Below are positions 1-9,420 of a DNA stretch of 64,000 bases, piece after piece. The position numbers were made by a program, and so were the translations under genes. Numbering within the stretch: the first letter of the stretch is position 1; every line of letters begins with the position of its first letter. The stretch is from Bin55 sp965205965. GTDB lineage: Bacteria; Pseudomonadota; Gammaproteobacteria; Pseudomonadales; Azotimanducaceae. The stretch covers positions 124,001-188,000 of the forward strand of contig CBDBHT010000007.1 in the NCBI GenBank assembly GCA_965205965.1. The letters run 5' to 3'. The notes under the pieces are model-generated. The model had not been told where the DNA came from. It ran no database searches and saw only the letters and a program-made list of their open reading frames with translations.

Positions 1-133
1 GGGTGTACATGGCCCACACGCCGATTAATACGCCCGCAATGATGCCGAATACCAGCAGGATCTCGGCTATCGAGTAGCCGTTCCGCTTGCGCTGGAAGAG
101 GAATGGATCTAACTTTTTAAATTTCTTTGTCAT
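1..133 (-). CDS. Type IVb-like prepilin, 5' end only (runs off window)
   Basis: Only the first 44 codons lie in the window; the gene continues beyond base 1. It starts with ATG at 133 behind AGGAG (revcomp of 141-149). The leader is basic (MTKKFKKLDPFLFQRKRNG) and is followed by YSIAEILLVFGIIAG, the hydrophobic helix of class III signal peptides with Glu at +5 of the mature protein. The helix and the VWAMYT that follows are almost identical to the prepilins at 49992 and 52403. The expected role is a pilus subunit processed by a prepilin peptidase and assembled at the inner membrane. The leader and upstream region (GATCAGGAG) resemble those of the gene ending at 9420. Confidence 0.8.
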   Translation of the reverse strand, partial: MTKKFKKLDPFLFQRKRNGYSIAEILLVFGIIAGVLIGVWAMYT

Positions 134-642
134 GACAGGCTATCTCCTGATCAATTTAACTTAGTAGTTTTCAAATTGGTTGATAGTCAACGCACTGCCT
201 TAATCTCAGTTTAGACTGTCTTACCGGGCCGGAGCTGCTACTCTCTACCTGCTGCAAATGATCCGGCAACAATCGTGCCGTCCAGCGACGGTGAAGAAAT
301 GGACAAAATAAGCCTTCTGTTAATTGGCATTGAAGGTACTCTCCGAAACCTTTGAAATCCACATCTTGCATCAAGGACGGTCGGTGAGAACCATTTTCGG
401 ATAGAACCATTATAATACTCTTATGCTCCTCATAACACCCCAATTATTAACTATCAGATGTATACTATAGTCAGATATCAAATCGATAACAAGGATGGTA
501 TGATGAAAAATTTCTTAGTAATATTGACACCCATCATAGTTTTTAATACTACTATAGCAATAAAATAGGTGGATATATTTGAAAATATCCATTAACCTAT
601 GCTGATCTATCCGTCCATTTTCCGGCACCCCTTTGGAAGGTA
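134..642. other. Intergenic, AT-rich; no supported gene
   Basis: This stretch holds the leader of the prepilin at its left and AT-rich DNA at 440-600. A 90-codon minus frame at 171-443 has no recognisable domain and no good ribosome binding site, so it is not called. Confidence 0.5.
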
Positions 643-648
643 TTAAGA

Positions 649-876
649 ATGAATCTCGCGGACTTGTTTGGACTTCCGGACCGTCGGCGTCGACTGTCGG
701 CGACGGATGACCCTCTGGAGATCTTGGAACGAGTGGTTGATTTTGAGAAGTTCAGGAGTTCGCTGGATGCGGCTCTGGGCTATTCGGATCATGCAAAGGA
801 AGGGTGGTTGTCCTCCGTAGGATCTGGTGGTAAAGCCATAAGGTTGCCGTGTCACGTTGAAATGAGCCGAAGCTGA
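649..876 (+). pseudogene. IS5-type transposase, N-terminal remnant
   Basis: The reading frame MNLADLFGLPDRRRRLS...LEILERVVDFEKFRSSLDAALGY resembles the N-terminus of IS5-group transposases (compare 50837-51349, which has NLFEREDQDVALGEFDDLRKLLEVVDWAAFRPLL). After about 50 residues the similarity ends and the frame closes. The expected GGRPPFDPVLMFK block and the catalytic domain are absent. It is a short relic, not a working gene. Confidence 0.55.
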
Positions 877-994
877 ACTATACGTCGCATGCGTCATCCT
901 ACTTCGCACTTTATGGCCGAAGCCTTTTCACGGAGTAGGTATTGGAGTTCGTAACGTAGGCTGTATGAAATCGACCGCGATAAGAATTAGGACG

Positions 995-1429
995 CTATCC
1001 ATTACACGGCTTTGCACCGGGATAAATGCGACAAAGCGTTGTACCATTTTTGCTAACAGCGATGACGCGGTATGCTACTCCGTTTTTTACAATTTCAACG
1101 CGGTATGCAGTATTCGTTTCGATACTGGGTGCCCATCCGGTAGATTCCTCGAGCGTAAATACTTCTTCGACTCGATTGAACTCGCCCGTTCCGTATGCGC
1201 CCGTTCGCGAATGCAGGTCTTTCTGTACTGCTTCAAGCGTAGTGAGCGTTCGTAACGTTAATACTTCCCATGAGTCATCGACAGCTGTATCATAGTTGAG
1301 GTATACTGGCAATATAAATGCAACCAGTATTGCAATGATCACCACGGCGATGATAATTTCGGTGATCGCGAAACGAGTTCTGCTTTGTTTGTTGCTAGAG
1401 TTCTGGGCATTCTTCTGATCGTTCGACAT
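995..1429 (-). CDS. Type IV pilin-like protein with atypical cleavage site
   Basis: Start ATG at 1429 is chosen because AAGGAAGG lies just upstream; a longer frame to 1459 lacks this. The protein has 144 residues. A hydrophilic leader (MSNDQKNAQNSSNKQSRTR) precedes FAITEIIIAVVIIAILVAFI, which matches the pilin helix with Phe1 and Glu5. The residue before the cleavage point is Arg rather than the usual Gly. The C-terminal domain has two cysteines (TTLCRIYPGAKPCNG) that could form the disulphide loop usual in pilins. It is probably a pilin or pseudopilin of the same system as the other prepilins here, although it is more like classical PilA in size. Whether the peptidase can cut it is uncertain. 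Confidence 0.65.
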   Translation of the reverse strand: MSNDQKNAQNSSNKQSRTRFAITEIIIAVVIIAILVAFILPVYLNYDTAVDDSWEVLTLRTLTTLEAVQKDLHSRTGAYGTGEFNRVEEVFTLEESTGWAPSIETNTAYRVEIVKNGVAYRVIAVSKNGTTLCRIYPGAKPCNG

Positions 1430-1538
1430 GTACCTTCCTTTGATGGGACAATAGCACAATCAAGATGTTATTGTACGTCTATGAGTGGCGTGCTAGACCT
1501 AGTCGATTTTCCGCGATGCTACGACCTTTTATACTTAG

Positions 1539-1648
1539 CAGCAATTCCCGTTTCCTGTGAAAAGGTGGAGTTGGCGGGGGTTTGAGCGTCTGCGTCTGGT
1601 CATTTTTCGCGGACTTTGGTGGTCCGGAGGCGAGATCGTTGTCGCCGA
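1539..1648. mobile_element. ISN-b terminal fragment
   Basis: The 110 bp beginning CAGCAATTCCCGTTTCCTG match the right-hand end of the full ISN-b element seen at 31517-33220 (same GGTTTGAGCGTCTGCGTCTGG stretch). It stops at a run of 12 C. No coding capacity remains. Confidence 0.6.
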
Positions 1649-1660
1649 CCCCCCCCCCCC
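1649..1660. repeat. Poly-C tract (C12)
   Basis: Twelve C in a row separate the ISN-b fragment from AATGGCATTCGG, which is the end of the IS4-type element (normally CCAATGGCATTCGG). Confidence 0.9.
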
Positions 1661-1986
1661 AATGGCATTCGGATTAACGGAAAGGGATTCTGGTCTTTGA
1701 GGATTTCGTGTAACAGGTTGATATACGGAAACATATTCGTTTTTTTGGGGGATCTTCAAAAAACACTTGCGTTTTAGCATGGCTTATGGCAATCTACGCT
1801 TGGTTAGATTATATCTGGTGCCAACCTGATGGATTCCCGAATCGAGAACCTGAAATCAACCACCTTCTGTGGCACGCGGCTGACCCGCCGTCAGATTGCG
1901 GACATTCAGAAGACGGTGGCCCTGTTTACGGGCTCTGAGCCGCCATGAGTTGGCTTCCACCCTGTGCAGTCATCTGGGCAGTCTGC
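1661..1986 (+). pseudogene. IS4-type element, 5' part with short N-terminal domain
   Basis: The segment starts with the element end (C)CAATGGCATTCGG and encodes MDSRIENLKSTTFCGTRLTRRQIADIQKTV from about 1831, then becomes frameshifted. The same N-terminus occurs at 4744 and at 58430. It resembles the DUF4338-like N-terminal domain found on some IS4-type transposases. The catalytic part is missing. Confidence 0.55.
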
Positions 1987-2372
1987 GCCGTAGGACTTGC
2001 TGGACAAGGTAAGGTTTTCGGCATTTCCATCATACAGCCGTCAAAAATCCTTAGGCAACGTCCAGAAGCGGCCCAAACCGCCGCAAGTTGAGTGCCAGAC
2101 AGACCAACGTTCATTCCCCTTGCACCTGCTCCAGTCCCCGCGGACACTGAAGCGGCGAAAACCCATCACGTGCTTGATCCAGCCGATCGGTGTTTCCGCC
2201 ATCCACTTCCGCTGTGCATAAACCGCACAACCTTCCCCGGCTGGTCAGACGCTGCGCCATCCGCGCCGAGGCGGGACGCCGTGCCGAGTCCGTCCGGCGT
2301 CCGCTCCGACCTTCCCGACCCAAGGCCACGTATCCCTCAGACCTTCCGTTCTTCCAGCTGCGCCAGCTCCTT
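1987..2372 (-). pseudogene. IS1182-like transposase, C-terminal remnant
   Basis: On the minus strand three frames together give a C-terminal IS1182 pattern: a basic segment, then GFSPLQCPRGLEQVQGE, then MNVGLSGTQLAAVWAA. In complete proteins this reads roughly MGFRRFxxRGLEQVQGE followed by LAWNL. Frameshifts separate the pieces, so this is a dead fragment. Confidence 0.5.
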
Positions 2373-2646
2373 TTCGCTAGGGCGTGTTGACACTATCTTG
2401 TTGTATGATTTTGATCTGGATCATTCGACAAGAGGTCGTCATGCAACTTACGGAAGAGCAATTTAACGAGATACAGGACTTGTTCCCGAAGCCCCGGGGG
2501 AATGTTCGATGGGGTCATCGGCGGGTACTCAACGGTATTCTGTACATTCTGAAACACGGTTGCCCCTGGCGCAGCCTACCTGCGTGTTATGGGCGTTGGA
2601 ACACGGTGTACGAGTTGTGTCAAGAATTTTCTGCAATTTCTAGTGG

Positions 2647-2682
2647 GAGCGGAGACCCGCCCATATGGGCGGGTCTCCGCTC
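2647..2682. terminator. 36-nt perfect palindrome after IS256 transposase (copy A)
   Basis: GAGCGGAGACCCGCCCAT is followed by its exact reverse complement, 22 bp past the transposase stop on the minus strand. Such a GC-rich stem would form a strong terminator-like hairpin, although no clear U-run follows. The same palindrome occurs in copies C and E. Confidence 0.6.
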
Positions 2683-2703
2683 GGCGCGAAATTTTCGGGC
2701 GTT

Positions 2704-3925
2704 TCATGCCGCCTCCTGCCATGCCTCGGATTCCGGTTCGGAGGCGCGAACCACGCCGATCCGACCATATAGATAACGCTGCCCCGTCATCCACCGCTCA
2801 TGGGTCTCCGCCGCAAGTCCCAAGATCAGACGCAGACAGGACTCCGCGTTCGGGAAGATCCTGACGACACGCGTTCGCCGGCGGAACTCCTCGTTGTACC
2901 GCTCCAGCATGTTCGTGGACTTCATCCGCAGGCGATGTTCCCTGGGCAGCCGATACACCGTCAGCGTCTCCTCGACATGATCCTCGACCCATTCCACTAG
3001 CCTGCCAAACCCTTTCTCATCGCCCCAACGGGCTACCCAGGCACCCAGTGCCTCACGAGCCTCCCCGACATGCTCACAGCCCCACAACCGTTTCAAACCC
3101 TCCAGACACGCGGGATCAGCACTCCGGGACAGTTTGTCCCTGGCATTGCGCAGAAAATGGACGCAGCACCGTTGCCACAGCGCGGTCGGCAGCACTTTCG
3201 AGATCGCATGCTTCAATCCCTCATGACTGTCCGAGACCACATACTCGACTCCCCGCAGGCCACGTTCCTTCAGGTGCGACAGGAATTCTGTCCACGACCC
3301 CTCGCTTTCCCGGTTCGCCACTTCCGCCGCCAGCACCTGACGCCGACCCTCGCCGTCAATCCCGATGGCAATCTGCACCGCCCGGGAACGCACCGAGCCC
3401 TCCTCACGCACCTTCTCATACCGGGCATCCAGCAACACATACGGATACGCCTCCTCCAGCCGACGTTCCGCAAACGCCTTCAGGGACGCGTCCAGCTTCG
3501 ACACCATGGCCGAGATCGTCGCCGGCGAAAATTCGTGACCGCACAGATCCTCCGCCAGTCGGCTCACCCGGCGCGTCGAGACCCCCCTGCACATACATCT
3601 CCGACAGCACGGCCACCAGTGCCTTCTCCGAACGCTGATAACGCTCGAACACCCGCGTGCTGAACTGAGCGCTGCGTTCCTGCGGAACCCTCAGCTCGAT
3701 CTCGCCCACCTTCATCGTCAGATCCCGCCGGTAGTAGCCGGAACGGTAGCCCTGACGCGTCCGCGTCCGATCGCTCTTGCCCGCTCCCAGAAACTCCGTC
3801 ATCTCACTCTCCAGTACCTCGTTGAGCGTCTCCTGCACCAGCCGCCTCACAAACTCCTCATCGTCCGCCAGATGATGGCATGCTGACTTCTTCGTGACAT
3901 CGTGCGTATAATCTTTCCGAATCAT
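2704..3925 (-). pseudogene. IS256 (Mutator-type) transposase, frameshifted
   Basis: The gene starts with ATG at 3925 (MIRKDYTHDVTKKSACHHL) after AAGGAG. The frame runs to about 3590, where a C5 run (C4 in the intact copy at 16709) shifts it; the second frame continues RRVSRLAEDLCGHEFSPATIS to the end at 2704. The IS256 DDE landmarks are visible: D in LLDARYEKV, D in VVSDSHEGLKHA, and E in ERYNEEFRRRTRVVR. Apart from the one-base insertion the copy is nearly complete. Confidence 0.85.
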
Positions 3926-4548
3926 TTTTTGCTCCTTTGTCATAAATTGTGTAATGAATGATTCATGCCTGGACGCGGTTCCGCGTTCAGGCATCTCCAC
4001 ATTCCCGATGAAACATCAGATTCTAACCATTCGTCTATCGTTACAGCTCGGTTTTCGTTTTTGCAGATAAATTTATACACAACCGTGTACGTGCAGATGA
4101 GGTGCTGGGCGGAGCGTGGGGTGTTGGCGGCGGTGTTCGAGCGTTTGCGCGATCCGGGGTCTGGTCGCCTCGGACACCGAGATAGCGATGCTGGACAGCA
4201 CCTCGGTGAAGGTGCATGCGGATGGGACGGATAGTCTAAAAAAAACGGTCCGCAAAGTATCGGCCGCTCGCGCGGAGGGCTGACCACCAAGGTGCATCTG
4301 CTGGCGTTGGACGATCGTCGAGCGTGGAGTTTCTCGCTGTCCGCCGGGCATCGGCACGATGCTCCGGAGGGTCGCCGGCTGCTCCAGCCAATGGCATTCG
4401 GATTAGCGGACAGCGCAGGGTCCTGTCACAGGGAAACCTGCGCAAAACCGTACAGACGGCGCAGATTCGCTTCCACACACCGTATCCCCGCGCATCGACA
4501 CATCCAACGGCAGCAGCGAGGCGGTGCTTCTCCAGAAACACCGCCAGG

Positions 4549-4567
4549 CCCCCCCCCCCCCCCCCCC
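4549..4567. repeat. Poly-C tract (C19)
   Basis: Nineteen C lie where the homologous ISN-a gene at 58021 has only CCC (CCAGACCCGACATC). Flanking bases on both sides are otherwise contiguous with the parent, so the run has grown in place. Confidence 0.9.
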
Positions 4568-4572
4568 GACAT

Positions 4573-5707
4573 CCAATGGCATTCGGTTTGAGAAAAGTCG
4601 ATCTGCGCCTTTGAGGCTTTTCTATAACCCATTGATTGACTGGGACTTGTTTCTGTTTTTTGGAGTGTTCAAAAAAAGGGGTTGCGTTGCGACATTTTTT
4701 TTGGCAAACTATGCTGTATGGAATTGTTTCGGACGGAAAGTGGATGGGTTCGAGAATCGTGGATCTGAAGTCGATCACATTTTGTGGCAGGCGGCTGACC
4801 CGCCGTCGGATTGCGGACATTTAGAGGACGGTGGAGCTGTTTCCGTCCTTGAGTCGCGATGAGCTGGCTTCGGCCATCTGCAGTCATCTTGGCTGGCGGA
4901 CGCCGAAAGGCGGGGAAAGCCCTGGATCCTGTTTACGGATGCTGCACGTGCACGTGATCCGGGGACTGCATGCGGTGTTCGGGATAAAGCGGAAACCCGG
5001 TGCCGACATCGACCATTTCATCCCCGGCGATCGAGAGGATGTGGTGATGGAGATCGCCCCCCGCAAAGGCACACTCGCCACCTGTGGTGCACACTGCCTT
5101 CGGCTGGTGAAACACCTCGTCGGCAAAACGGTCTTCATCCTCGGAACCACCCTGCTGGATTCGAAGCAATACACCATCCCGCAACTGGCGGAGCGGTATC
5201 GCGCAAGATGGGGCGTGGAAGAATGGTACAAGGTGTCCAAACAACGGATGGAGGTGGAAGACTTCCATGGACCAAGCGAGCGGGGAGTGAAACAGAAACT
5301 CTATGCCGGCTTCCCCCTGAACGCCATGACCCGGCGGTTCTCCGGTCACGGCGACCATCGATGGAACGAAAGCCCGCACGAACATGGCAAGCCGCGCAGG
5401 CAGACCCATTTCAAGCACGGACTGGCGATGGTGGCGGCCGACATCGAGAGCCCTGTTGCTGAAGCAGGCATCCGCGCTACAGGAAACGGTCACCCAGGTG
5501 GGTTCGCGACATCATCCGATGCCGACAACGACTCCGGCCCGGCAGATCCTTCGAACGACGATCCCGAAAACCCGTGAAGATGTGGCAGCGAGGGAGAAGA
5601 CTGCAAGCAAAAACTGCTGATTAACTCAACATAGGGCTGGCATTCCATACAGGGGTGAAGGGCGCTTCCTTAAACGAATGACAATGATCACTAAACGAAT
5701 GCCATTG
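4573..5707 (+). mobile_element. IS4-type element with 9-bp target duplication
   Basis: The element starts CCAATGGCATTCGG and ends CGAATGCCATTG, its inverted repeat. CCCCGACAT is duplicated at 4564-4572 and 5708-5716. The target is the N-terminal coding region of an ISN-a element. Other partial copies lie at 1661-1986 and 58292-58430. Confidence 0.75.
4744..5577 (+). pseudogene. IS4-family transposase, internally deleted
   Basis: The N-terminus (MGSRIVDLKSITFCGRRLTRRRIADI, then after a frameshift LFPSLSRDELASAICSHLGWRTPKG) resembles DUF4338-like domains of some IS4 transposases. From about 4940 the frame joins the C-terminal half of an IS4 catalytic domain: FIPGDREDVVMEIAPRKG, YTIPQLAERYRARWGVEEWYK and GFPLNAMTRRF, with the YREK-like region R...E. 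The middle, including the first two catalytic aspartates, is lost, so the protein cannot be active. Confidence 0.7.
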
Positions 5708-5975
5708 CCCCGACATCAGACACGCTCCAATGGCAAACTTCCGACCGGCAACCGGATCAACCACCGGATCGAAAACCGCACGAACCGCCTGAAGCAGACC
5801 GGGCTTGCTCACCTCCTCGCGCAACTTCAATGCATCCATCCTTGGATACCTCGTTGGCCTTGTAAACCCTATACGAACCTATCATCAATCCTCGGACGAC
5901 AGGCCCATGCTCCCATTATCACGATACCCAATCCACAAAGTCCAGACCAATAGCGGAGTTTGGGCTATATGGGGA

Positions 5976-6197
5976 ATTGTTGCATGGCTAGGCTACGCTA
6001 CGCAAAAAACGGGATGCCTTGCCCTGAACGGTGTCAGCACGAGAGATTGGAAAATCCAGCTAATCTGCGAAGCCACTGAAGCGACGACGATAAAAAAGAT
6101 ATTCCTCTTGGTGCATCTACGAAAACGAGACACCACAGTCGTATTATTGACCTCGCTCTGTTTCGCGCAGCGATGAAAATAAAGCTAAATACGCCTA
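5976..6197. other. Unassigned spacer between ISN-a and IS630 copy 1
   Basis: No supported gene. Because IS630 copy 1 inserted at the stop codon of the prepilin at 8806-9420, this stretch is probably the original DNA downstream of that prepilin. Confidence 0.4.
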
Positions 6198-6957
6198 GTA
6201 GGCTACCAGTTCTAATAATACGTGTTTATAATAGTGGATTGGAAGGGGTTCTGGGATCAGGAGGATTCGATGCCGAAGAAATACATGGTGGAGTTAGCTC
6301 AGGATGAGCGGGATGAGTTGGAAGCGGTGCTGAAGTCGAGCACGCGTCGTGCGGTGTCGGCGACGAATCTGCAGCGTGCACGGATTCTGCTGGCCGTGGA
6401 TCAGGGGGGTGCTGGCCCGGCACTGACGGACATGCAGGTGGTGGATGCGCTGGGGGTGACGGAGCGGACCTGCCAGCACGTGCGTCGGCGGGCGGTGGAG
6501 CAGGGTCCGATGAAGGCTCTGGAGCGCAGGCCTCGGCCGTTGCCTCCGGTGCCGAAGAAGTTGGACGGGGAGAAGGAAGCGCGTCTGGTTCAGGTGGCCT
6601 GTTCGGTTCCACCGGAAGGCCGCGTTCGGTGGACCGTTAAGTTGCTGGCAGAAGAGCTGGTGCGACTTGAAGTGGTCGAATCGATTTGCGGGGAGACCGT
6701 GCGGCAGGCGTTAAAAAAAACGAATTGAAACCATGGCGGCGGGACATGTGGTGCATTCCGAAGCAGCAAAGCCATCATTTCGTGGCCGGCATGGAGCGGG
6801 TGCTTAAGGTATACCGGCGGCCGTACGACCCGCGGCATCCGGTGGTGTGCATGGACGAGATGAGCAAGCAGCTCGTGTCGGAAGTCCGCGAGAAGTTGCC
6901 GGTACGCCCCGGGTCGCCGGAGAAGTACGACGCCCACTACCTCCGCCGGGGAGAATG

Positions 6958-8327
6958 GGTTGTGTATAAATTTATCTGCAAAAACGAAAACCGGGCTGTA
7001 ACGACAGACGAATGGTTAGAATCTGATGTTTCATCGGGAATGTGGAGATGCCTGGACGCAATCCCGCATCCAAGCGCGAATCATTCATTACACAACTTTA
7101 GGGACAAGGAGCAAAAAATGATTCGGAAAGATTATACGCACAATGCCACGAAGAAGTCGGCATGTCATCATCTGGCGGACGATGAGGAGTTTGTGAGGCG
7201 GCTGGTGCAAGAGACGCTCAACGAGGTGCTGGAGAGTGAGATGACTGGAGTTTCTGGGAGCGGGCAAGAGCGAGCGGACGAAGACGCGTCAGGGCTACCG
7301 TTCTGGATACTACCGGCGCGATCTGACGATGAAGGTGGGCGAGATCGAGCTGAGGGTTCCGCAGGAACGCAGCGGCCAGTTCAGCACGCGGGTGTTCGAG
7401 CGCTATCAGCGTTCGGAGAAGGCACTGGTGGCCGTGCTGTCGGAGATGTATGTGCAGGGGGTCTCGACGCGTCGGGTGAGCCGACTGGCGGAAGATCTGT
7501 GCGGTCACGAGTTTTCACCGGTGACGATCTCGGCCATGGTGTCGAAGCTGGACGCGTCCCTGAAGGCGTTTGCGGAACGTCGGCTGGAGGAGGCGTATCC
7601 GTATGTGCTGCTGGATGCCCGGTATGAGAAGGTGAGAGAGGAGGGCTCGGTGCGTTCCCGGGCGGTGCAGATTGCCCTCGGGATTGACGGCGAGGGTCGG
7701 CGTCAGGTGTTGGCGGCGGAGGTGGCTGAACCGGGAAAGCGAGGTGTCGTGGACGGAATTCCTGTCGCATCTGAAGGGACGTGGCCTGCGGGGAGTCGAG
7801 TATGTGGTCTCGGACAGTCATGAGGGATTAAAGCATGCGATCTCGAAAGTGCTGCCGACCGCGCTGTGGCAACGGTGCTGCGTCCATTTTCTGCGCAATG
7901 CCAGGGACAAGCTGTCCCGGAGTGCTGATCCCGCGTGTCTGGAGGGTTTGAAACGGTTGTGGGGCTGTGAGCATGTCGGGGAGGCTCGTGAGGCACTGGG
8001 TGCCTGGGTAGCCCGTTGGGGCGATGAGAAAGGGTTTGGCAGGCTAGTGGAATGGGTCGAGGATCATGTCGAGGAGACGCTGACGGTGTATCGGCTGCCT
8101 AGGGAACATCGCCTGCGGATGAAGTCCACGAACATGCTGGAGCGGTACAACGAGGAGCTCCGTCGGCGCACGCGTGTCGTCAGGATCTTCCCGAACGCGG
8201 AGTCCTGTCTGCGTCTGATCTTGGCACTTGCGGCGGAGACCCATGAGCGGTGGCTGACGGGGCAGCGTTATCTATATGGCCGGATCTCCGCTCCCACCAG
8301 AAATTGCAGAAGATTCTTGACACAACT
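6958..8327 (+). mobile_element. IS256-family copy B with 8-bp target duplication
   Basis: The copy begins GGTTGTGTATAAATTTATCTGC and ends TTGACACAACT. GGAGAATG is duplicated at 6950-6957 and 8328-8335, and the uninterrupted sequence can be seen in IS630 copy 2, which confirms the insertion point. Confidence 0.9.
7120..8280 (+). pseudogene. IS256 transposase (copy B), multiply frameshifted
   Basis: The gene begins with MIRKDYTHNATKKSACHH at about 7118. One-base changes near 7243 (EMTGVSGSG instead of EMTEFLGAG) and 7725 (VAEPGKRG instead of VANRESE) break the frame. The 3' end lacks about 110 bp: after RYLYGRI the sequence jumps directly into the terminal region, so the last 20 residues and the palindrome are missing. 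Copy D has the same type of deletion. Confidence 0.8.
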
Positions 8328-8805
8328 GGAGAATGCACGGTGTGGATGTTCGGCGAGCCGCTGTCCGGCTGGCGGAGAGTGGCTGTCACCAAACGGCGCA
8401 CGACGTTGGATTGGGCGAAGCAAGTGCGCGCACTGGCGAATCTGCCGCGTTACCGGGATGCGGAAAGCATCACGCTGGTGTGCGACAACTTGAACACCCA
8501 CAGCGGTGACTCGTTCTACGCCGCGTTCCCGGCGGCCGAAGCCAGTCGGCTGAACGACCGCATCCACCTGGTGCACACGCCGAAACACGGGAGCTGGCTA
8601 AACGTTGCGGAACTGGAGTTCAGTGCGTTGCACCGCCAGTGCCTGGATCGCCGGATCGAGAGCAGGGCTTTGGTCACGTCGGAAACGGCGGCCTGGGCCA
8701 AGGAGCGCAATCGCGAACAGACCGGGGTCGACTGGCAGCTCAGCGTCGACGATGCGCGCACCAAACTGAAGCATCTATACCCGAAAATTAAAACCAGTTA
8801 AACTA

Positions 8806-9420
8806 CTAGTCAATGCGGATGTGCAGTTCGTAGTTTCCATGAGCTGTTTTTTGGCAACCAGTAACATGAGTGTCGCCACCTATGTATCCCAGAATCGTTT
8901 CGCCAAAATCGATATAGAGCTCGTCTTTCTGACTTACGACGTTCCCTTTTGCATCTACGTACGTGACACCGCTTTTATTAACTTGCCCGAAATACTCCAG
9001 GATTTCTCGGCATATGCCGATATCGTGAACGTCAGGGTAAATTACATCAAGATCCCTGTCAGTATTCGTCGCTGCAATGGCAATCAAGCCCCCAAACACA
9101 TTTCGGCCGTTCGACAGTCTGTTTTGCTCCAAATACGGCTTCAGTTTACTGAGATTCGTTCCAATATTCGTATATTGGTGCCCTTCTGGCTTCGATGAGA
9201 ATTTAAACTCGTTGGCGGCATTTTGGATCATCCTAATCTCGGTTATTGCCGTCTGTATGTCAGATTCGTTACCATACACTATGTACATGGTTTGCGCGAA
9301 GACCAATACGCTCGCAACGATAGCAAGTACTAACAGGACCTTGGCTATTGAATGACCGCCGTCCCGTCGGTGCTGAAAGGAACATTGATCCAGGGTCGTT
9401 TTAGACTGTTTTGTTATCAC
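8806..9420 (-). CDS. Type IVb-like prepilin (PilS-like)
   Basis: The start is GTG at 9420, six bases after AGGAGG. The 204-residue product has a 33-residue basic leader, then GHSIAKVLLVLAIVASVLVF, a pilin-type helix in which Glu5 is replaced by Lys (SIAK), which is unusual. The region TAITEIRMIQNAANEF continues the helix as in PilS-like pilins. The C-terminal half keeps the two cysteines (IGICREILEYFG, THVTGCQK) that align with ICRRVLERFG and DTGCE in the prepilins at 49992 and 52403. IS630 copy 1 sits directly against the stop codon. It is probably a minor or diverged pilin. Confidence 0.75.
   Translation of the reverse strand: MITKQSKTTLDQCSFQHRRDGGHSIAKVLLVLAIVASVLVFAQTMYIVYGNESDIQTAITEIRMIQNAANEFKFSSKPEGHQYTNIGTNLSKLKPYLEQNRLSNGRNVFGGLIAIAATNTDRDLDVIYPDVHDIGICREILEYFGQVNKSGVTYVDAKGNVVSQKDELYIDFGETILGYIGGDTHVTGCQKTAHGNYELHIRID

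Larger units (their letters stand above)
2613..4084 (-). mobile_element. IS256-family copy A
   Basis: The ends read AGTTGTGTCAAG at 2613 and ...TATACACAACC at 4084, matching the other IS256 copies in the window. The 7-bp flank GTGTACG is duplicated (2606-2612 and 4085-4091), which shows insertion into the IS5-like transposase gene. A 36-nt perfect palindrome (2647-2682) follows the transposase stop. Confidence 0.85.
2380..4390 (+). pseudogene. IS5-family (IS1031-like) element, split by IS256-A
   Basis: The left end GGGCGTGTTGACACTAT at about 2380 precedes a transposase start at 2441 (MQLTEEQFNEIQDLFPKPRG). The frame continues through HRRVLNGILYILKHGCPWRSLP to 2612 and resumes after the IS256 insertion at 4085 with VYVQMRCWAERGVLAAVFERL. 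It then shows frameshifted AARAEGLTTKVHLLALDDRRAW and stops being recognisable at about 4390, where other IS ends begin. The C-terminal third is missing here; a C-terminal part of the same family is present at 12133-12340. The gene is non-functional. Confidence 0.7.
4432..5975 (-). pseudogene. ISN-a N-terminal half, split by an IS4-type element
   Basis: The minus strand encodes MDALKLREEVSKPGLLQAV from 5839 (compare MGALKLRKDVSKPGLLRVV at 58155) up to 5717, and its continuation (LAVFLEKH..., then frameshifted NLRRLYG-AQV) at 4560-4432. The right end TATATGGGGAATTGTTG at about 5975 is an ISN-a terminus. The element is interrupted by the insertion at 4573-5707 and contains a C19 run. Most of the catalytic domain is absent. 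Confidence 0.65.
6270..8801 (+). pseudogene. IS630 transposase (two frames), split by IS256-B
   Basis: Frame A starts with ATG at 6270 behind AGGAGG and runs to 6728 (HTH region, DALGVTERTCQHVRRRAVEQG). At 6713-6720 an A8 run connects it with frame B (VRQALKKNELKPWRRDMW), which holds the DDE domain: VCMDEMSKQL, LVCDNLNTHSG and HGSWLNVAELEFSAL. The same frame break at A8 is kept in copy 2, which suggests programmed frameshifting. Frame B is cut after 313 codons of sequence by IS256-B and resumes at 8328. The element would be intact without that insertion. Confidence 0.8.
6198..8806 (+). mobile_element. IS630-family copy 1
   Basis: TA dinucleotides flank the element at 6196-6197 and 8807-8808, as expected for IS630. 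Inverted ends read GTAGGCTACCAG and the complement of ACCAGTTAAACTAC. It carries a two-frame transposase and is itself interrupted by IS256 copy B (6958-8327). Its right target TA sits in the stop codon of the prepilin gene. Confidence 0.85.

Noticed and set aside
3048..3663. Long open frames opposite the IS256 transposases (about 200 codons, Pro/His-rich)
   Set aside because: They recur opposite every IS256 copy, have no start signals and reflect the GC-rich antisense strand.
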